Source: Gammaproteobacteria bacterium
GTDB lineage: Bacteria > Pseudomonadota > Gammaproteobacteria > Pseudomonadales > Porticoccaceae
Assembly: GCA_003645535.1 (NCBI GenBank)
Contig: QNFP01000010.1
Location: forward strand, 1-39,968
Reading direction: 5' to 3'
Length of the DNA: 39,968 nt
A program made the position numbers and the translations under genes. Below the pieces are notes generated by a model. It did no database searches. It was not told where the DNA came from and saw nothing but the letters and a program-made list of their open reading frames with translations. Below are positions 20,545-30,499 of the stretch, one piece after another. Within the stretch, counting starts at the first letter, position 1. Each line of letters opens with the position of its first letter.

Positions 20545-21657
20545 ATGATACTTAAAACCTTAATGCCCGCATTCCTTTTGCCGGTTATATTATTTGGCTG
20601 CAATGGGCAGTCATATCACGCCAATTCCAGTAGTGCTTCGACGCCTGCGGCTATCAAGGCATCACCCTCAAATGCAACGGGAACCGCAACAGCAAAAGGA
20701 TCGTCAACCTCGTTCGGCGGCGATAAATCTAAATCCGCTGAAACCACACTTAAGCAAGCGATCACTAACACAAAGATACTAACATCAAAGGACCTGGTTG
20801 CCAGTGACACCGATACGGGCAAAGCTAAACCTGAAAAAATGGAAAACTTGTGGGTGCAGCTTGCCAACAATCAGCATTTTGCGGACAACGGAGCACACCC
20901 ACGTATTGACCGCTACCTGCGCCGATATACAAATAATCAGGCTTACTTTGATCGCACTATGAAGCGTGCTTTTCTTTATATGCCCTATATATCGGCGCAA
21001 ATAAAAGAAAGAGGACTGCCCGCTGAGCTGGTGTTGCTGCCCTTTATCGAAAGCGCCTACAATCCATTTGCCTATTCCTCCGGTGGAGCAGCTGGCCTCT
21101 GGCAGTTCATGCCATCCACTGCAAAGGCTTTAGGGCTAACTCGTAGCTCATGGTATGACGGACGCAGGGACGTTATTGCATCGACCAAAGCAGCGCTCAC
21201 CTACCTGGAATATTTGCATAAGCGTTTTGATGGAGACTGGCTGATTGCTCTTGCTGCCTATAATGGCGGAGAAGGGAGACTGAGCAGGGCAATTCGGGAA
21301 AATCGCTCTAAGGGGTTGAAGACTGACTATTGGTCGCTAAACCTTTCCAAAGAAACCGAAGCCTATATACCTCACTTCCTTGCACTAACCAGGGTCATAA
21401 CGAATACAGGTACGTACGGAGTTAACATCCCTCACCTGGACAATGACATAAATTTTAGCATTACCAAGCTCGAAAAACCCATCGATTTACAACGAGCTGC
21501 CAAATTAGCAGGCATAGAAGTCGACACACTTTACATGCTTAACCCCGGCTTACTGCGCAAAGCCATCCCACCGTCAGGTTCGTTCAATTTGATATTACCG
21601 ACCAGGGCAGCAACAACGTTGAAAGCTCGTTCTACTAGCGGCCCAGGAACTAGTTAA
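20545..21657 (+). CDS. mltD: Membrane-bound lytic murein transglycosylase D-like, short form without obvious LysM repeats
   Basis: 370 aa lipoprotein (LPVILFGCNGQ lipobox); SLT domain ELVLLPFIESAYNPFAYSSGGAAGLWQFMPSTAKALGL...YLEYLHKRFDGDWLIALAAYNGGEGRLSRAIR. Confidence 0.88.
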   Translation: MILKTLMPAFLLPVILFGCNGQSYHANSSSASTPAAIKASPSNATGTATAKGSSTSFGGDKSKSAETTLKQAITNTKILTSKDLVASDTDTGKAKPEKMENLWVQLANNQHFADNGAHPRIDRYLRRYTNNQAYFDRTMKRAFLYMPYISAQIKERGLPAELVLLPFIESAYNPFAYSSGGAAGLWQFMPSTAKALGLTRSSWYDGRRDVIASTKAALTYLEYLHKRFDGDWLIALAAYNGGEGRLSRAIRENRSKGLKTDYWSLNLSKETEAYIPHFLALTRVITNTGTYGVNIPHLDNDINFSITKLEKPIDLQRAAKLAGIEVDTLYMLNPGLLRKAIPPSGSFNLILPTRAATTLKARSTSGPGTS

Positions 21658-21804
21658 CGCCCAGCGGCAATATATCGCTCGACCAGGAGCTGCTTTTAAC
21701 AATATTTGTGGGCTGCATACTTTTTCAAAGCAAGAAGGCTACGGCAGTGAATTAGACTCCCTGAGCGCCAGCCTCAGGCCCTTACCATATTCTCGATCAG
21801 TTAA

Positions 21805-21830
21805 GCCCTTCAATTAAGTCCTTCAATTTT
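21805..21830. repeat. 13-bp tandem duplication spanning the ppiD stop codon
   Basis: On the minus strand ATTGAAGGACTTA-ATTGAAGGGCTTA; TGA stop lies at the start of the second copy. Confidence 0.7.
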
Positions 21831-23681
21831 GGCTATTGCAACCAAACTAGTCCCGTAGGATCGGTACTCCCTCTGCGCTCGAGTTGTCTGTATTGAACCT
21901 CGCAAGTTACGTTGCTGTTCGGCGGGAATGCCGTCAAGTCGGCCAGGCGCTACTTTAGTCAGCGACAATACGACATAGTCCCCTTCACCAGACATAAAAC
22001 TTGTCACACGCGGTAAAACACTACGGGCTGGCAGAGCAAAAGCCTGATCCCTGACTCCCGCATCAACCATACCGCCGAAGCGGCGGGTATCAATACTCAC
22101 CTGCCAGGACAAACCCTCCTGTTTTGCAAGCTCTTCGACATCAGCTCCCGAGCGTACCTGTTCAAGAATTTTTTCGCCCTTATCCATAACCATCTGCTCA
22201 GCAAGCTCTACCTGAAGGCTGTCCGCTATAATTTGGCGAACCTCATCAAACGGTAATGTCCTGACCGGCAATAACTCCCGTAACTTTATAACTACAAACC
22301 GAGTCGGATCCAGTTCAAGCACATCACTAGCGTAGCCTTCCTGAAGAACTCCCTTCTCAAAAGCGGCACTCAACACATTGGGAAAAGTGGCTATATCTTC
22401 TCCACCTGCTCTTGAAAAGGGCAGAGAAGTTTTAACTGAAATATTCAGTTCATCACCTACTTCCGACAGAGACTCGGCGTTATACGATAATTCGCGCAGT
22501 CTATCGATTCTCTCTGGCAATAACTGTTCGGCGAGTTGAGTTTTCAGCTCTCCTCTGATGCGATCACTTTCCTGCTCATAAACAGGCGCAGCTTCTTTTT
22601 CAGCCAGGCGAATCAGATGGCTTCCACTGTCAGTTGCCACGGGAGAAGAAACCTGTCCAACTTCTAAGCCAGCCAATGCATCTGCGAAAGCTTCTGGAAA
22701 AGCACCAGGATCCACATAACCAAGATCGCCGCCTTGTTCTGCACTACCGGAATCATCGCTGTATTCCTGTGCCAGTTTGTTAAATGCCTCTCCTGCCGCC
22801 AACTTTGCCTGCACTTCTTCAATTCGCTGTTCGTTTACTGCATCATCCCCATTAGCAAACAGAATATGCTCTACACGACTACGCGCGGAACTTGCCTGCT
22901 CCTTCGACTCGGCATCAAACTGCGCTTGCACCATCTCCTCATCAACTGTGATTTCTGCCATTAAGTCGTCAACCCTGAGCTCCAGATAGTCGATAACCAC
23001 TTGCTCCTCAGTCTTGTAGGTCGCTTTATTTTGTTCGTAATGTGCCTCTATTATTGAGTCTTCGATCACTAGTGTCTCTCGCACATCAGCAACCGGAAGG
23101 GTCAGGTAATAGTAATCCCTTTTTTGCTCCAGTAATTGCGCAGCAAGTTCAAGATCCTGACTGGTAACAATACCCGTCCCCCCAACACCCGAAGCTATTT
23201 GTGAAATCAACATATTAGCTTCCAGAAAGTCCTGGTAGCTATTCTGTGTATACCCCATCTGACGAAGTGCGAACTCATAGGCATCACGATCGAAACGCCC
23301 CTCTATCTGAAACTCATCAATGCTCTTAAGCAGTTCTGCATAAGCGATATCAGCAACCCCCAGGCCGACTTTATTGGCGCGTTGGACCAATACTTTTTGA
23401 CGTATCAGTTGATGACTAACCGAGGCTCGCAATAACTCATCATCAAGCATTGCCGGGTTTAAATTATCGTATTGAGCAAACAACCGCTGTTTATAAATGG
23501 CAAGTGCACGATCTACCTCTAGCCTGGTAATATTTTCTCCATTAACACTCAACTCTGCCTCAGCAGCGGAACCACCGAGAAAAATCTGATCTATGCCGAC
23601 CAGTGCAAACGGTATTGAAATGAGGACGACTATAAACACTGCCGTCCCCTTCAAGTTGTCTCGAAAATCCTGAAGCATCAC
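21810..23681 (-). CDS. ppiD: Periplasmic folding chaperone / peptidyl-prolyl isomerase PpiD
   Basis: 623 aa; N-terminal TM anchor (MMLQDFRDNLKGTAVFIVVLISIPFALVGI), parvulin domain (VEHILFANGDDAVNEQRIEEVQAKLAAGEAFNKLAQEYSDDSGSAEQGGDLGYVDPGAFPEAFADAL). Confidence 0.94.
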   Translation of the reverse strand: MMLQDFRDNLKGTAVFIVVLISIPFALVGIDQIFLGGSAAEAELSVNGENITRLEVDRALAIYKQRLFAQYDNLNPAMLDDELLRASVSHQLIRQKVLVQRANKVGLGVADIAYAELLKSIDEFQIEGRFDRDAYEFALRQMGYTQNSYQDFLEANMLISQIASGVGGTGIVTSQDLELAAQLLEQKRDYYYLTLPVADVRETLVIEDSIIEAHYEQNKATYKTEEQVVIDYLELRVDDLMAEITVDEEMVQAQFDAESKEQASSARSRVEHILFANGDDAVNEQRIEEVQAKLAAGEAFNKLAQEYSDDSGSAEQGGDLGYVDPGAFPEAFADALAGLEVGQVSSPVATDSGSHLIRLAEKEAAPVYEQESDRIRGELKTQLAEQLLPERIDRLRELSYNAESLSEVGDELNISVKTSLPFSRAGGEDIATFPNVLSAAFEKGVLQEGYASDVLELDPTRFVVIKLRELLPVRTLPFDEVRQIIADSLQVELAEQMVMDKGEKILEQVRSGADVEELAKQEGLSWQVSIDTRRFGGMVDAGVRDQAFALPARSVLPRVTSFMSGEGDYVVLSLTKVAPGRLDGIPAEQQRNLRGSIQTTRAQREYRSYGTSLVAIAKIEGLN

Positions 23682-23705
23682 AAACCCTTATCTATCGTAC
23701 AAACG

Positions 23706-23735
23706 AATACAGGCGCATTATAATGCGCCTGTATT
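23706..23735. repeat. 30-bp perfect palindrome in the hupB-ppiD intergenic region
   Basis: AATACAGGCGCATTATAATGCGCCTGTATT equals its own reverse complement. Confidence 0.9.
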
Positions 23736-23761
23736 TAATGTTGTTTTCTTAAAGTATTAGC

Positions 23762-24040
23762 TTAATTAACCGATTCCTTTAATGCTTTGCCCGCTTTAAA
23801 ACCAGGCACATTAGCCGCGCGGATATCTATTTCTTCACCAGTCCGTGGGTTCCTGCCCTTCCTCGCGGGACGATGCTTGACAGAAAAGGTACCAAACCCC
23901 ACCAATGAAACAGGGTCACCTTTTTTTAATGTCCCTGTGATTGCGTCAATCGCTGCATCCAGGGCCCTACTGGCAGAAGATTTAGATAGATCAGCAGCCT
24001 CGGCAATCTCGTCAACAAGTTCAGTTTTATTCACATTCAA
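23762..24040 (-). CDS. hupB: DNA-binding protein HU-beta
   Basis: [71 protein letters not shown]. Confidence 0.95.
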   Translation of the reverse strand: MNVNKTELVDEIAEAADLSKSSASRALDAAIDAITGTLKKGDPVSLVGFGTFSVKHRPARKGRNPRTGEEIDIRAANVPGFKAGKALKESVN

Positions 24041-24216
24041 CCCCTTTATTTCGTTTATTTGCGGTTATTTCAATTTTTTAACAGCTATTACAGTCACATA
24101 CCGGCCAGCGACCTCCTTTTCCCACTGAGCCTACGGAGGATAAAGCTACGCTACTATCTACGGCCTGTGGATTTATACCAACATGTCCACACAGGGTCAA
24201 GCGGGCTCTGCCTCAA

Positions 24217-26646
24217 TCAGTGAGTACTAACCCGTGCGACCGAACTTTTCCCATCTTTTTCCTCTGCACCGTTGGTGGAAGCCTTAAAATAATCTTCGTC
24301 AGACATCGGTGTAGGTGCCTCCTGCAGAGCAATTTCGAGTACTTCATCAATCCACAGAACCGGATGGATTTCCATATCAGCCTTGATATTGTCGGGAATC
24401 TCCTTCAGGTCACGCTCATTGCCCTTGGGTATAATCACTTTTTTAATACCGCCTCGATGCGCAGCAAGTAACTTTTCCTTGAGACCACCGATTTTTAAGA
24501 CTTCTCCGCGTAAGGTGATTTCGCCGGTCATGGCCACATCTGCACGCACAGGTATCTGCGTCAACACCGACACCAACGCAGTGCACATGCCGATACCTGC
24601 ACTCGGTCCATCCTTTGGTGTTGCGCCTTCGGGTACGTGAATATGCAGATCAAAATCATGATGGAAATCCCGTTCAATACCCAATACTTGCGCACGGCTA
24701 CGCACAACCGTCAGTGCCGCCTGAATAGATTCCTGCATAACATCGCCAAGGGAGCCGGTTTTAATGATGTTACCTTTACCAGGTACCGCTGACGATTCAA
24801 TGGTCAGTAGTTCACCACCAACAGATGTCCAGGCGAGGCCCGTCACCTGGCCAATCTGGTTTTGATCTTCAGCTCGCCCAAAATCAAATTTGTACACGCC
24901 CAGCATCTCTTCCAAATCAGAGCCACTCACCGAAGCGGACTCTTCTTTATCGATTTGCACATGTTTGGTAACAACTTTACGGCAAATTTTTGCAATTTCT
25001 CGCTCCAGGCCACGCACTCCCGCTTCTCGCGTGTAATATCGGACTATATCCCTCATTGCGGACTCATCAACTTCAAGCTCGCCAGCTTTCAGACCATTAG
25101 CCTTAAGTTGCTTAGGCAGCAGATATTTTTCCGCAATATTGACCTTTTCTTCCTCTGTGTAGCCGGGAATCCTGATAACCTCCATGCGATCAAGTAGCGG
25201 ACCAGGAATATCCATTGAGTTTGAAGTGCAGATGAACATCACTTCGGAGAGGTCGTAATCCACCTCCAGGTAATGATCGTTAAAGGTATTATTTTGTTCG
25301 GGATCGAGCACTTCAAGCAGGGCCGAAGCCGGGTCACCGCGATGATCCATACCCATCTTGTCAATTTCATCCAACAAAAACAGCGGGTTTTTCACGCCTG
25401 TTTTAGAAATTTTCTGTATTAATTTCCCCGGCAAAGAGCCGATATATGTACGCCTATGCCCCCTGATCTCAGCCTCGTCACGAACGCCCCCCAGGGACAT
25501 ACGGATAAATTTACGCCCAGTGGCGCGGGCGATCGACTCACCCAAAGACGTTTTACCAACACCGGGAGGTCCAACTAGGCATAAAACGGGGCCTTTAAGC
25601 TTCTTAACCCGTTTCTGGACCGCCAGAAATTCCAGGATGCGCTCCTTTACTTCATCCAGACCATAATGATCCTCATTGAGAATACGTTCGGCCCGCTCCA
25701 GATCGTGACGAACTTTTGATCTTTTCTTCCAGGGTACGCTAACCATCCAGTCCAGGTAACCACGCAGCACCGATGCCTCCGCAGACATTGGCGACATCAT
25801 TTTTAGTTTATTTAATTCAGATTTGGCCTTGTCCAGAGCCAGTTTAGGCATACCAGAGCCAGCCACCTTTTCTTCTAACTGGTCCATATCACTGGGCACT
25901 TCATCCATATCCCCCAGTTCCTTCTGTATCGCCTTCATCTGTTCGTTGAGGTAGTACTCACGCTGGCTCTTTTCCATCTGTTTTTTGACTCGCCCGCGAA
26001 TTTTCTGCTCTACACCGGCTACGTCAAGTTCAGCCTCCATAAGCACCAGTAACTTCTCAACCCTTTCTGTTTCATCAACAATTTCAAGAATTTCCTGTTT
26101 TTGCACAAGGCTTAACGACATATGCGTAGCAATTGTGTCTACCTGCCGGCCAGGCTCTTCAATACCGGCCACCGTCGTTACCACCTCAGAAGGTATTTTC
26201 TTGCTAGTGCCAACATATTTCTCAAAACGCGTATTTAGCACTCGAACCAGGCCCTGGGACTCTTCCGGCGCGATTTCATGGCCATGAATCACATCGTAAT
26301 CTGCCATAAAAAAATCATTGGTTTCATCTATGGACAAAATATTGACCCGCTCAGCTCCCTCGACTAGCACCTTAACAGTGCCGTCAGGCAGCTTAAGCAT
26401 TTGTAGCACGGTCGCTAATGTGCCAACGCTGTACACATCAGCTGCCTGGGGATCGTCGCAGGAAGCGTCTTTTTGAGCCACTAAAACGACCTGCTTTTGC
26501 TGGGCCATTACTTCATCAAGAGCCAAAATTGACCGTTCTCTTCCTACAAAGAGCGGAATAACCATTTGAGGAAAAACCACAACATCACGCAACGGCAACA
26601 TTGGCAACCGCCCGGCAGAAGTTTCTTTCTGGTTTTCTTCAGTCAT
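24217..26646 (-). CDS. lon: ATP-dependent protease Lon
   Basis: 809 aa; [63 protein letters not shown]. Confidence 0.98.
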   Translation of the reverse strand: MTEENQKETSAGRLPMLPLRDVVVFPQMVIPLFVGRERSILALDEVMAQQKQVVLVAQKDASCDDPQAADVYSVGTLATVLQMLKLPDGTVKVLVEGAERVNILSIDETNDFFMADYDVIHGHEIAPEESQGLVRVLNTRFEKYVGTSKKIPSEVVTTVAGIEEPGRQVDTIATHMSLSLVQKQEILEIVDETERVEKLLVLMEAELDVAGVEQKIRGRVKKQMEKSQREYYLNEQMKAIQKELGDMDEVPSDMDQLEEKVAGSGMPKLALDKAKSELNKLKMMSPMSAEASVLRGYLDWMVSVPWKKRSKVRHDLERAERILNEDHYGLDEVKERILEFLAVQKRVKKLKGPVLCLVGPPGVGKTSLGESIARATGRKFIRMSLGGVRDEAEIRGHRRTYIGSLPGKLIQKISKTGVKNPLFLLDEIDKMGMDHRGDPASALLEVLDPEQNNTFNDHYLEVDYDLSEVMFICTSNSMDIPGPLLDRMEVIRIPGYTEEEKVNIAEKYLLPKQLKANGLKAGELEVDESAMRDIVRYYTREAGVRGLEREIAKICRKVVTKHVQIDKEESASVSGSDLEEMLGVYKFDFGRAEDQNQIGQVTGLAWTSVGGELLTIESSAVPGKGNIIKTGSLGDVMQESIQAALTVVRSRAQVLGIERDFHHDFDLHIHVPEGATPKDGPSAGIGMCTALVSVLTQIPVRADVAMTGEITLRGEVLKIGGLKEKLLAAHRGGIKKVIIPKGNERDLKEIPDNIKADMEIHPVLWIDEVLEIALQEAPTPMSDEDYFKASTNGAEEKDGKSSVARVSTH

Positions 26647-26691
26647 ATAAACCTCACTTCAAATCATTTACTTAAGTGCAAACTATTAAAA

Positions 26692-26719
26692 ATGTGGGGG
26701 TTGCGAGCAAAAATACAAG
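26692..26719 (-). promoter_or_regulatory. Candidate sigma32-type promoter for lon
   Basis: Minus strand CTTGTAT - 13 nt - CCCCACAT, upstream of the lon ATG at 26646. Confidence 0.55.
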
Positions 26720-26730
26720 CTCTATAAAAC

Positions 26731-26758
26731 AAAAAAGGACCCTTCAGGGTCCTTTTTT
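26731..26758 (-). terminator. Intrinsic terminator after clpX
   Basis: AAAAAAGGACCC-TTCA-GGGTCCTTTTTT; symmetric A/T tracts, begins at the clpX stop codon on the minus strand. Confidence 0.9.
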
Positions 26759-28041
26759 CAGGCTTCTTCGCTCGCCACCTTCATCGGTTCAGAATTCTCA
26801 TAGACCAGCAGTGGCTCAGAATCACCGTTAATAGAGGCACTATCCACAACGACCTTATGGACATCCTTCTTGTCAGGAATTTCGTACATAGTATCCAGTA
26901 ATACGTTTTCAATAATGGAACGCAGCCCCCTGGCACCGGTCTTTCGCTCCAGGGCTTTCTCAGCGATCGCCTCGAGCGCATCCCTACGTATATCCAGCTC
27001 CACACCTTCCATTTCAAACAGCATTGCGTATTGCTTGATAAGCGAGTTTTTCGGCTCTACAAGAATATTTACCAGGGCATCCTTGTCTAGTTCATCCAGG
27101 GTCGCAATCACTGGCAGGCGGCCAACAAACTCTGGGATCAAACCAAAACGGATAAGGTCTTCAGGCTCCAGGTCAGCTAGTGTTTCACCAATATTAGGCT
27201 GCTCGGATTTGCTTTGCACTGTAGCTCCAAAGCCAATACCACTTTTCTCTGAGCGACCCTGAATAATCTTTTCAAGGCCGGAAAATGCACCACCACAGAT
27301 GAACAGCATATTTGCGGTGTCTACCTGCAAAAACTCCTGCTGAGGATGCTTACGGCCACCCTGAGGTGGTACGGACGCAACGGTGCCCTCAATCAGTTTA
27401 AGCAGTGCCTGCTGTACACCTTCTCCAGAAACGTCACGAGTGATTGATGGATTATCAGATTTGCGCGAAATCTTGTCGATTTCATCGATATATACGATGC
27501 CATTTTGGGCCTTTTCCACATCGTAATCACACTTTTGTAGCAATTTCTGGATTATATTTTCAACATCCTCGCCTACATACCCAGCTTCAGTCAACGTGGT
27601 GGCATCGGCAATAGTAAACGGCACATTGAGCAATCTAGCCAGCGTCTCTGCCAACAGTGTTTTTCCGCTGCCAGTCGGTCCTACCAGCAAAATATTACTT
27701 TTTCCTAATTCGACATCACTACGTATTGACTGAGCACTTACCTGCAATCTTTTGTAGTGGTTATATACAGCCACCGATAGTATCTTTTTGGCCCGCTGCT
27801 GATCGATGACGTACTGATCGAGAATCGACTTAATTTCTAACGGCGTCGGAAGTTTTTCGACAGTCTCCTCCGACTTGGCCTCCTGCATTTCTTCTGAAAT
27901 TATATCGTTACAGAGGTCAACGCACTCATCGCAAATAAAAACCGAAGGTCCGGCAATAAGTTTACGTACTTCGTGCTGGCTTTTGCCGCAAAAAGAACAG
28001 TAAAGAAGCTTTTCCTTATCATCATTATTTTGTTCGCTCAC
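26758..28041 (-). CDS. clpX: ATP-dependent Clp protease ATP-binding subunit ClpX
   Basis: N-terminal zinc-binding domain ([32 protein letters not shown]), Walker [18 protein letters not shown]. Confidence 0.98.
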   Translation of the reverse strand: MSEQNNDDKEKLLYCSFCGKSQHEVRKLIAGPSVFICDECVDLCNDIISEEMQEAKSEETVEKLPTPLEIKSILDQYVIDQQRAKKILSVAVYNHYKRLQVSAQSIRSDVELGKSNILLVGPTGSGKTLLAETLARLLNVPFTIADATTLTEAGYVGEDVENIIQKLLQKCDYDVEKAQNGIVYIDEIDKISRKSDNPSITRDVSGEGVQQALLKLIEGTVASVPPQGGRKHPQQEFLQVDTANMLFICGGAFSGLEKIIQGRSEKSGIGFGATVQSKSEQPNIGETLADLEPEDLIRFGLIPEFVGRLPVIATLDELDKDALVNILVEPKNSLIKQYAMLFEMEGVELDIRRDALEAIAEKALERKTGARGLRSIIENVLLDTMYEIPDKKDVHKVVVDSASINGDSEPLLVYENSEPMKVASEEA

Positions 28042-28130
28042 ACTACCACCCTCTCAAACAGAACAATATTGCTATATTTCAACAAGTTAAACACTTGTCG
28101 CAAATTAATCATTAAAAAATCGTATACTCT

Positions 28131-28760
28131 CTAGGCGCGCTTGTCCAATACTTCATCGACGATGCCATAAGACAGGGCCTCCTCGGCATCCATAAAATTG
28201 TCGCGCTCGGTATCTTCAGCAATTTTTTTCAACGATTGTCCAGTGTGAAAAGCGAGCCTCTCATTGAGCCTTTCCCTTATTTTGAGGATTTCCTGTGCAT
28301 GGATGTGGATATCAGTTGCCTGGCCCTGAGCACCGCCGCTGGGCTGATGGATCATGCAGCGAGAATTAGGTAAATTATATCGTTTACCTTTGGCGCCGGC
28401 GGCCAGCAAAAATGCACCCATGCTTGCTGCCTGCCCAATGCACATAGTGCTCACCTCGGGCTTGATGAATTGCATCGTGTCATAAATTGCAAGGCCTGCT
28501 GTTACCGACCCGCCGGGCGAATTGATATATAGATGTATATCTTTATCGGGATTCTCGGACTCAAGAAACAGCAACTGGGCGACAATCAAATTGGCCATGT
28601 AATCTTCGATGGGACCAACGATAAAAATTACTCTTTCTTTTAACAGCCGCGAATAGATGTCATAGGCACGCTCACCACGAGCCGTTTGCTCGACCACCAT
28701 TGGCACCAGTCCACCAGCACCCTGTATATTCAACGCATACTTCAATTCATCGTGAGCCAT
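28131..28760 (-). CDS. clpP: ATP-dependent Clp protease proteolytic subunit
   Basis: [46 protein letters not shown]...[20 protein letters not shown]. Confidence 0.98.
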   Translation of the reverse strand: MAHDELKYALNIQGAGGLVPMVVEQTARGERAYDIYSRLLKERVIFIVGPIEDYMANLIVAQLLFLESENPDKDIHLYINSPGGSVTAGLAIYDTMQFIKPEVSTMCIGQAASMGAFLLAAGAKGKRYNLPNSRCMIHQPSGGAQGQATDIHIHAQEILKIRERLNERLAFHTGQSLKKIAEDTERDNFMDAEEALSYGIVDEVLDKRA

Positions 28761-28878
28761 ATAAAAGCCTCTATATAGGAAAATTTAATAATTGTATCTT
28801 TGCAGGCTAATAAGGCAAGCACTACCATTACAATCCTGGCCCACTCGCTTTATATTACGCCAATAGACTGGAGCTACA

Positions 28879-30225
28879 TTAATCGTCGTCGGACTTTGGC
28901 TCGTCCGGCGTCTCTGGCTCGTCTGGCTCGTCCGGCTTCAGGGCATCTTCGTAACTAGCTGGTTCATCACTGACCTGTGCGCAAGACGTCAGATAATCCA
29001 CCACCTGCTCTTCCATAACTGCAGATTGAACCCCGTTTAGTGCCTGCTCATTGCTGTAATAATATTGCACCACCTGATCTGGCTGGTCATAGGTGGCCGC
29101 CATCTCTTCGATTTGAACCCGTACTTTGTCAGCATCGACCTCAAGCTCAGCAAAACGAGTGATCTCGGCGACCAGCAAGCCCAGGGTAACCCTTCTTTCC
29201 GCCTCTGCAAAAAATAGTTCATCTGGAAAAATGGATGCGTCAAATTGTTGGCCAGCGCCAAACTGAGAAACCATCTGCTGACGCAGTCCGGCTATTTCGC
29301 TGCCAACCAGAGCTTTTGGTACTTCAATATCGTGGAGGTCACTCAGGGCCTTAAACATACGTCCTTTGACCTTGGCCTTTATAGCCCGTCCGAGCTCGCG
29401 CTCCATATTGCTGAGCACCTCTTTACGAAATGCCTCTTCGCCACCCTCTTTCACTCCAAATTGAGCAAAAAGCTCGTCATCCAGCTCAGGAAACTGCTGT
29501 TCGTTAACCGAATTTACCTTGATATAGAACTCAACTGCGGCACCTTTAAGGTCTTCCGCCTGGTAGTCTTCAGGAAAGGTCAAAGGAACTGTCTTTTCTT
29601 CACCAGCCGACATCCCTGTAATTGCATCTTCAAAACCATGCACCATACGTCCCGAACCCAGCACCAGATCAGAACCTTCAGCCTGTCCGCCTTCAAATTC
29701 CTGGCCATCCCTGGTGCCTCTGTAATCAATGTTAACTCTATCCTGCTCAGCGGCAGCCCGGTCAACTTCCTCCCAGCTAGCTCTTTGTTGGCGGATACTC
29801 TGTATTACCTTGTCAGTATCTTCTTCGCTGATATCAACTACCGGTTGAGCAACACTAATGCTGGCAAGATCTACAAGCTCGATTTCAGGATAAACTTCAA
29901 ACGTAGCAACGTATTCAAGATCCTTCCCCTGCTCATTTTTTATTTCCTCGATGTCTGGCTGACCCGCCGGACGCACGTCTTCCTGAGATATTGCCTCGTA
30001 GAATGAGCGGTTCACTACCTCACCGACTACTTCCTGACGCACCCCAGCACCAAAACGCTGACGCACCACCTTGAACGGCACCTTACCCGGCCGAAAGCCA
30101 GACAACTGCACTGAGCGGGCAGACTCCTGCAGCTTTGCAGTCACTTTTTCATCAACTTCTTCAGCGGATACGCCTACTGTTAAACGCCGTTCCAACCCGG
30201 AAGTTTTCTCGATGGAAACCTGCAT
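28879..30225 (-). CDS. tig: Trigger factor
   Basis: MQVSIEKTSGLERRLTVGVSAEEVDEKV...LSGFRPGKVPFKVVRQRFG; acidic DEP-rich C-terminal tail. Confidence 0.97.
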   Translation of the reverse strand: MQVSIEKTSGLERRLTVGVSAEEVDEKVTAKLQESARSVQLSGFRPGKVPFKVVRQRFGAGVRQEVVGEVVNRSFYEAISQEDVRPAGQPDIEEIKNEQGKDLEYVATFEVYPEIELVDLASISVAQPVVDISEEDTDKVIQSIRQQRASWEEVDRAAAEQDRVNIDYRGTRDGQEFEGGQAEGSDLVLGSGRMVHGFEDAITGMSAGEEKTVPLTFPEDYQAEDLKGAAVEFYIKVNSVNEQQFPELDDELFAQFGVKEGGEEAFRKEVLSNMERELGRAIKAKVKGRMFKALSDLHDIEVPKALVGSEIAGLRQQMVSQFGAGQQFDASIFPDELFFAEAERRVTLGLLVAEITRFAELEVDADKVRVQIEEMAATYDQPDQVVQYYYSNEQALNGVQSAVMEEQVVDYLTSCAQVSDEPASYEDALKPDEPDEPETPDEPKSDDD

Positions 30226-30297
30226 GAATTTTCCTCAATACGTGTATAAAAAATCTTATGAAGTGCTTCGCTTCGGTGAAACACATTGCATATTAAT

Positions 30298-30382
<85 letters not shown>

Positions 30383-30499
30383 CTACGTTCTCACAGCCGT
30401 CCAGGACTGAGCCCTCAAAAAAGGGTGCAGATTTTGCCACACCACCAGGCACTGGGCAACCTGATCATGCACTTATCCAAATTGTTGTCGGCCCGCAAC

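Noticed and set aside
28082-28098. ACAAGT-TAAAC-ACTTGT inverted repeat between clpP and clpX
   Set aside because: Only a 6-bp stem with no T-run; common by chance in AT-rich intergenic DNA.
29245-30006. 253-aa plus-strand ORF antisense to tig
   Set aside because: Entirely inside the clear trigger factor CDS on the opposite strand; composition reflects antisense codon structure, no recognisable domain.
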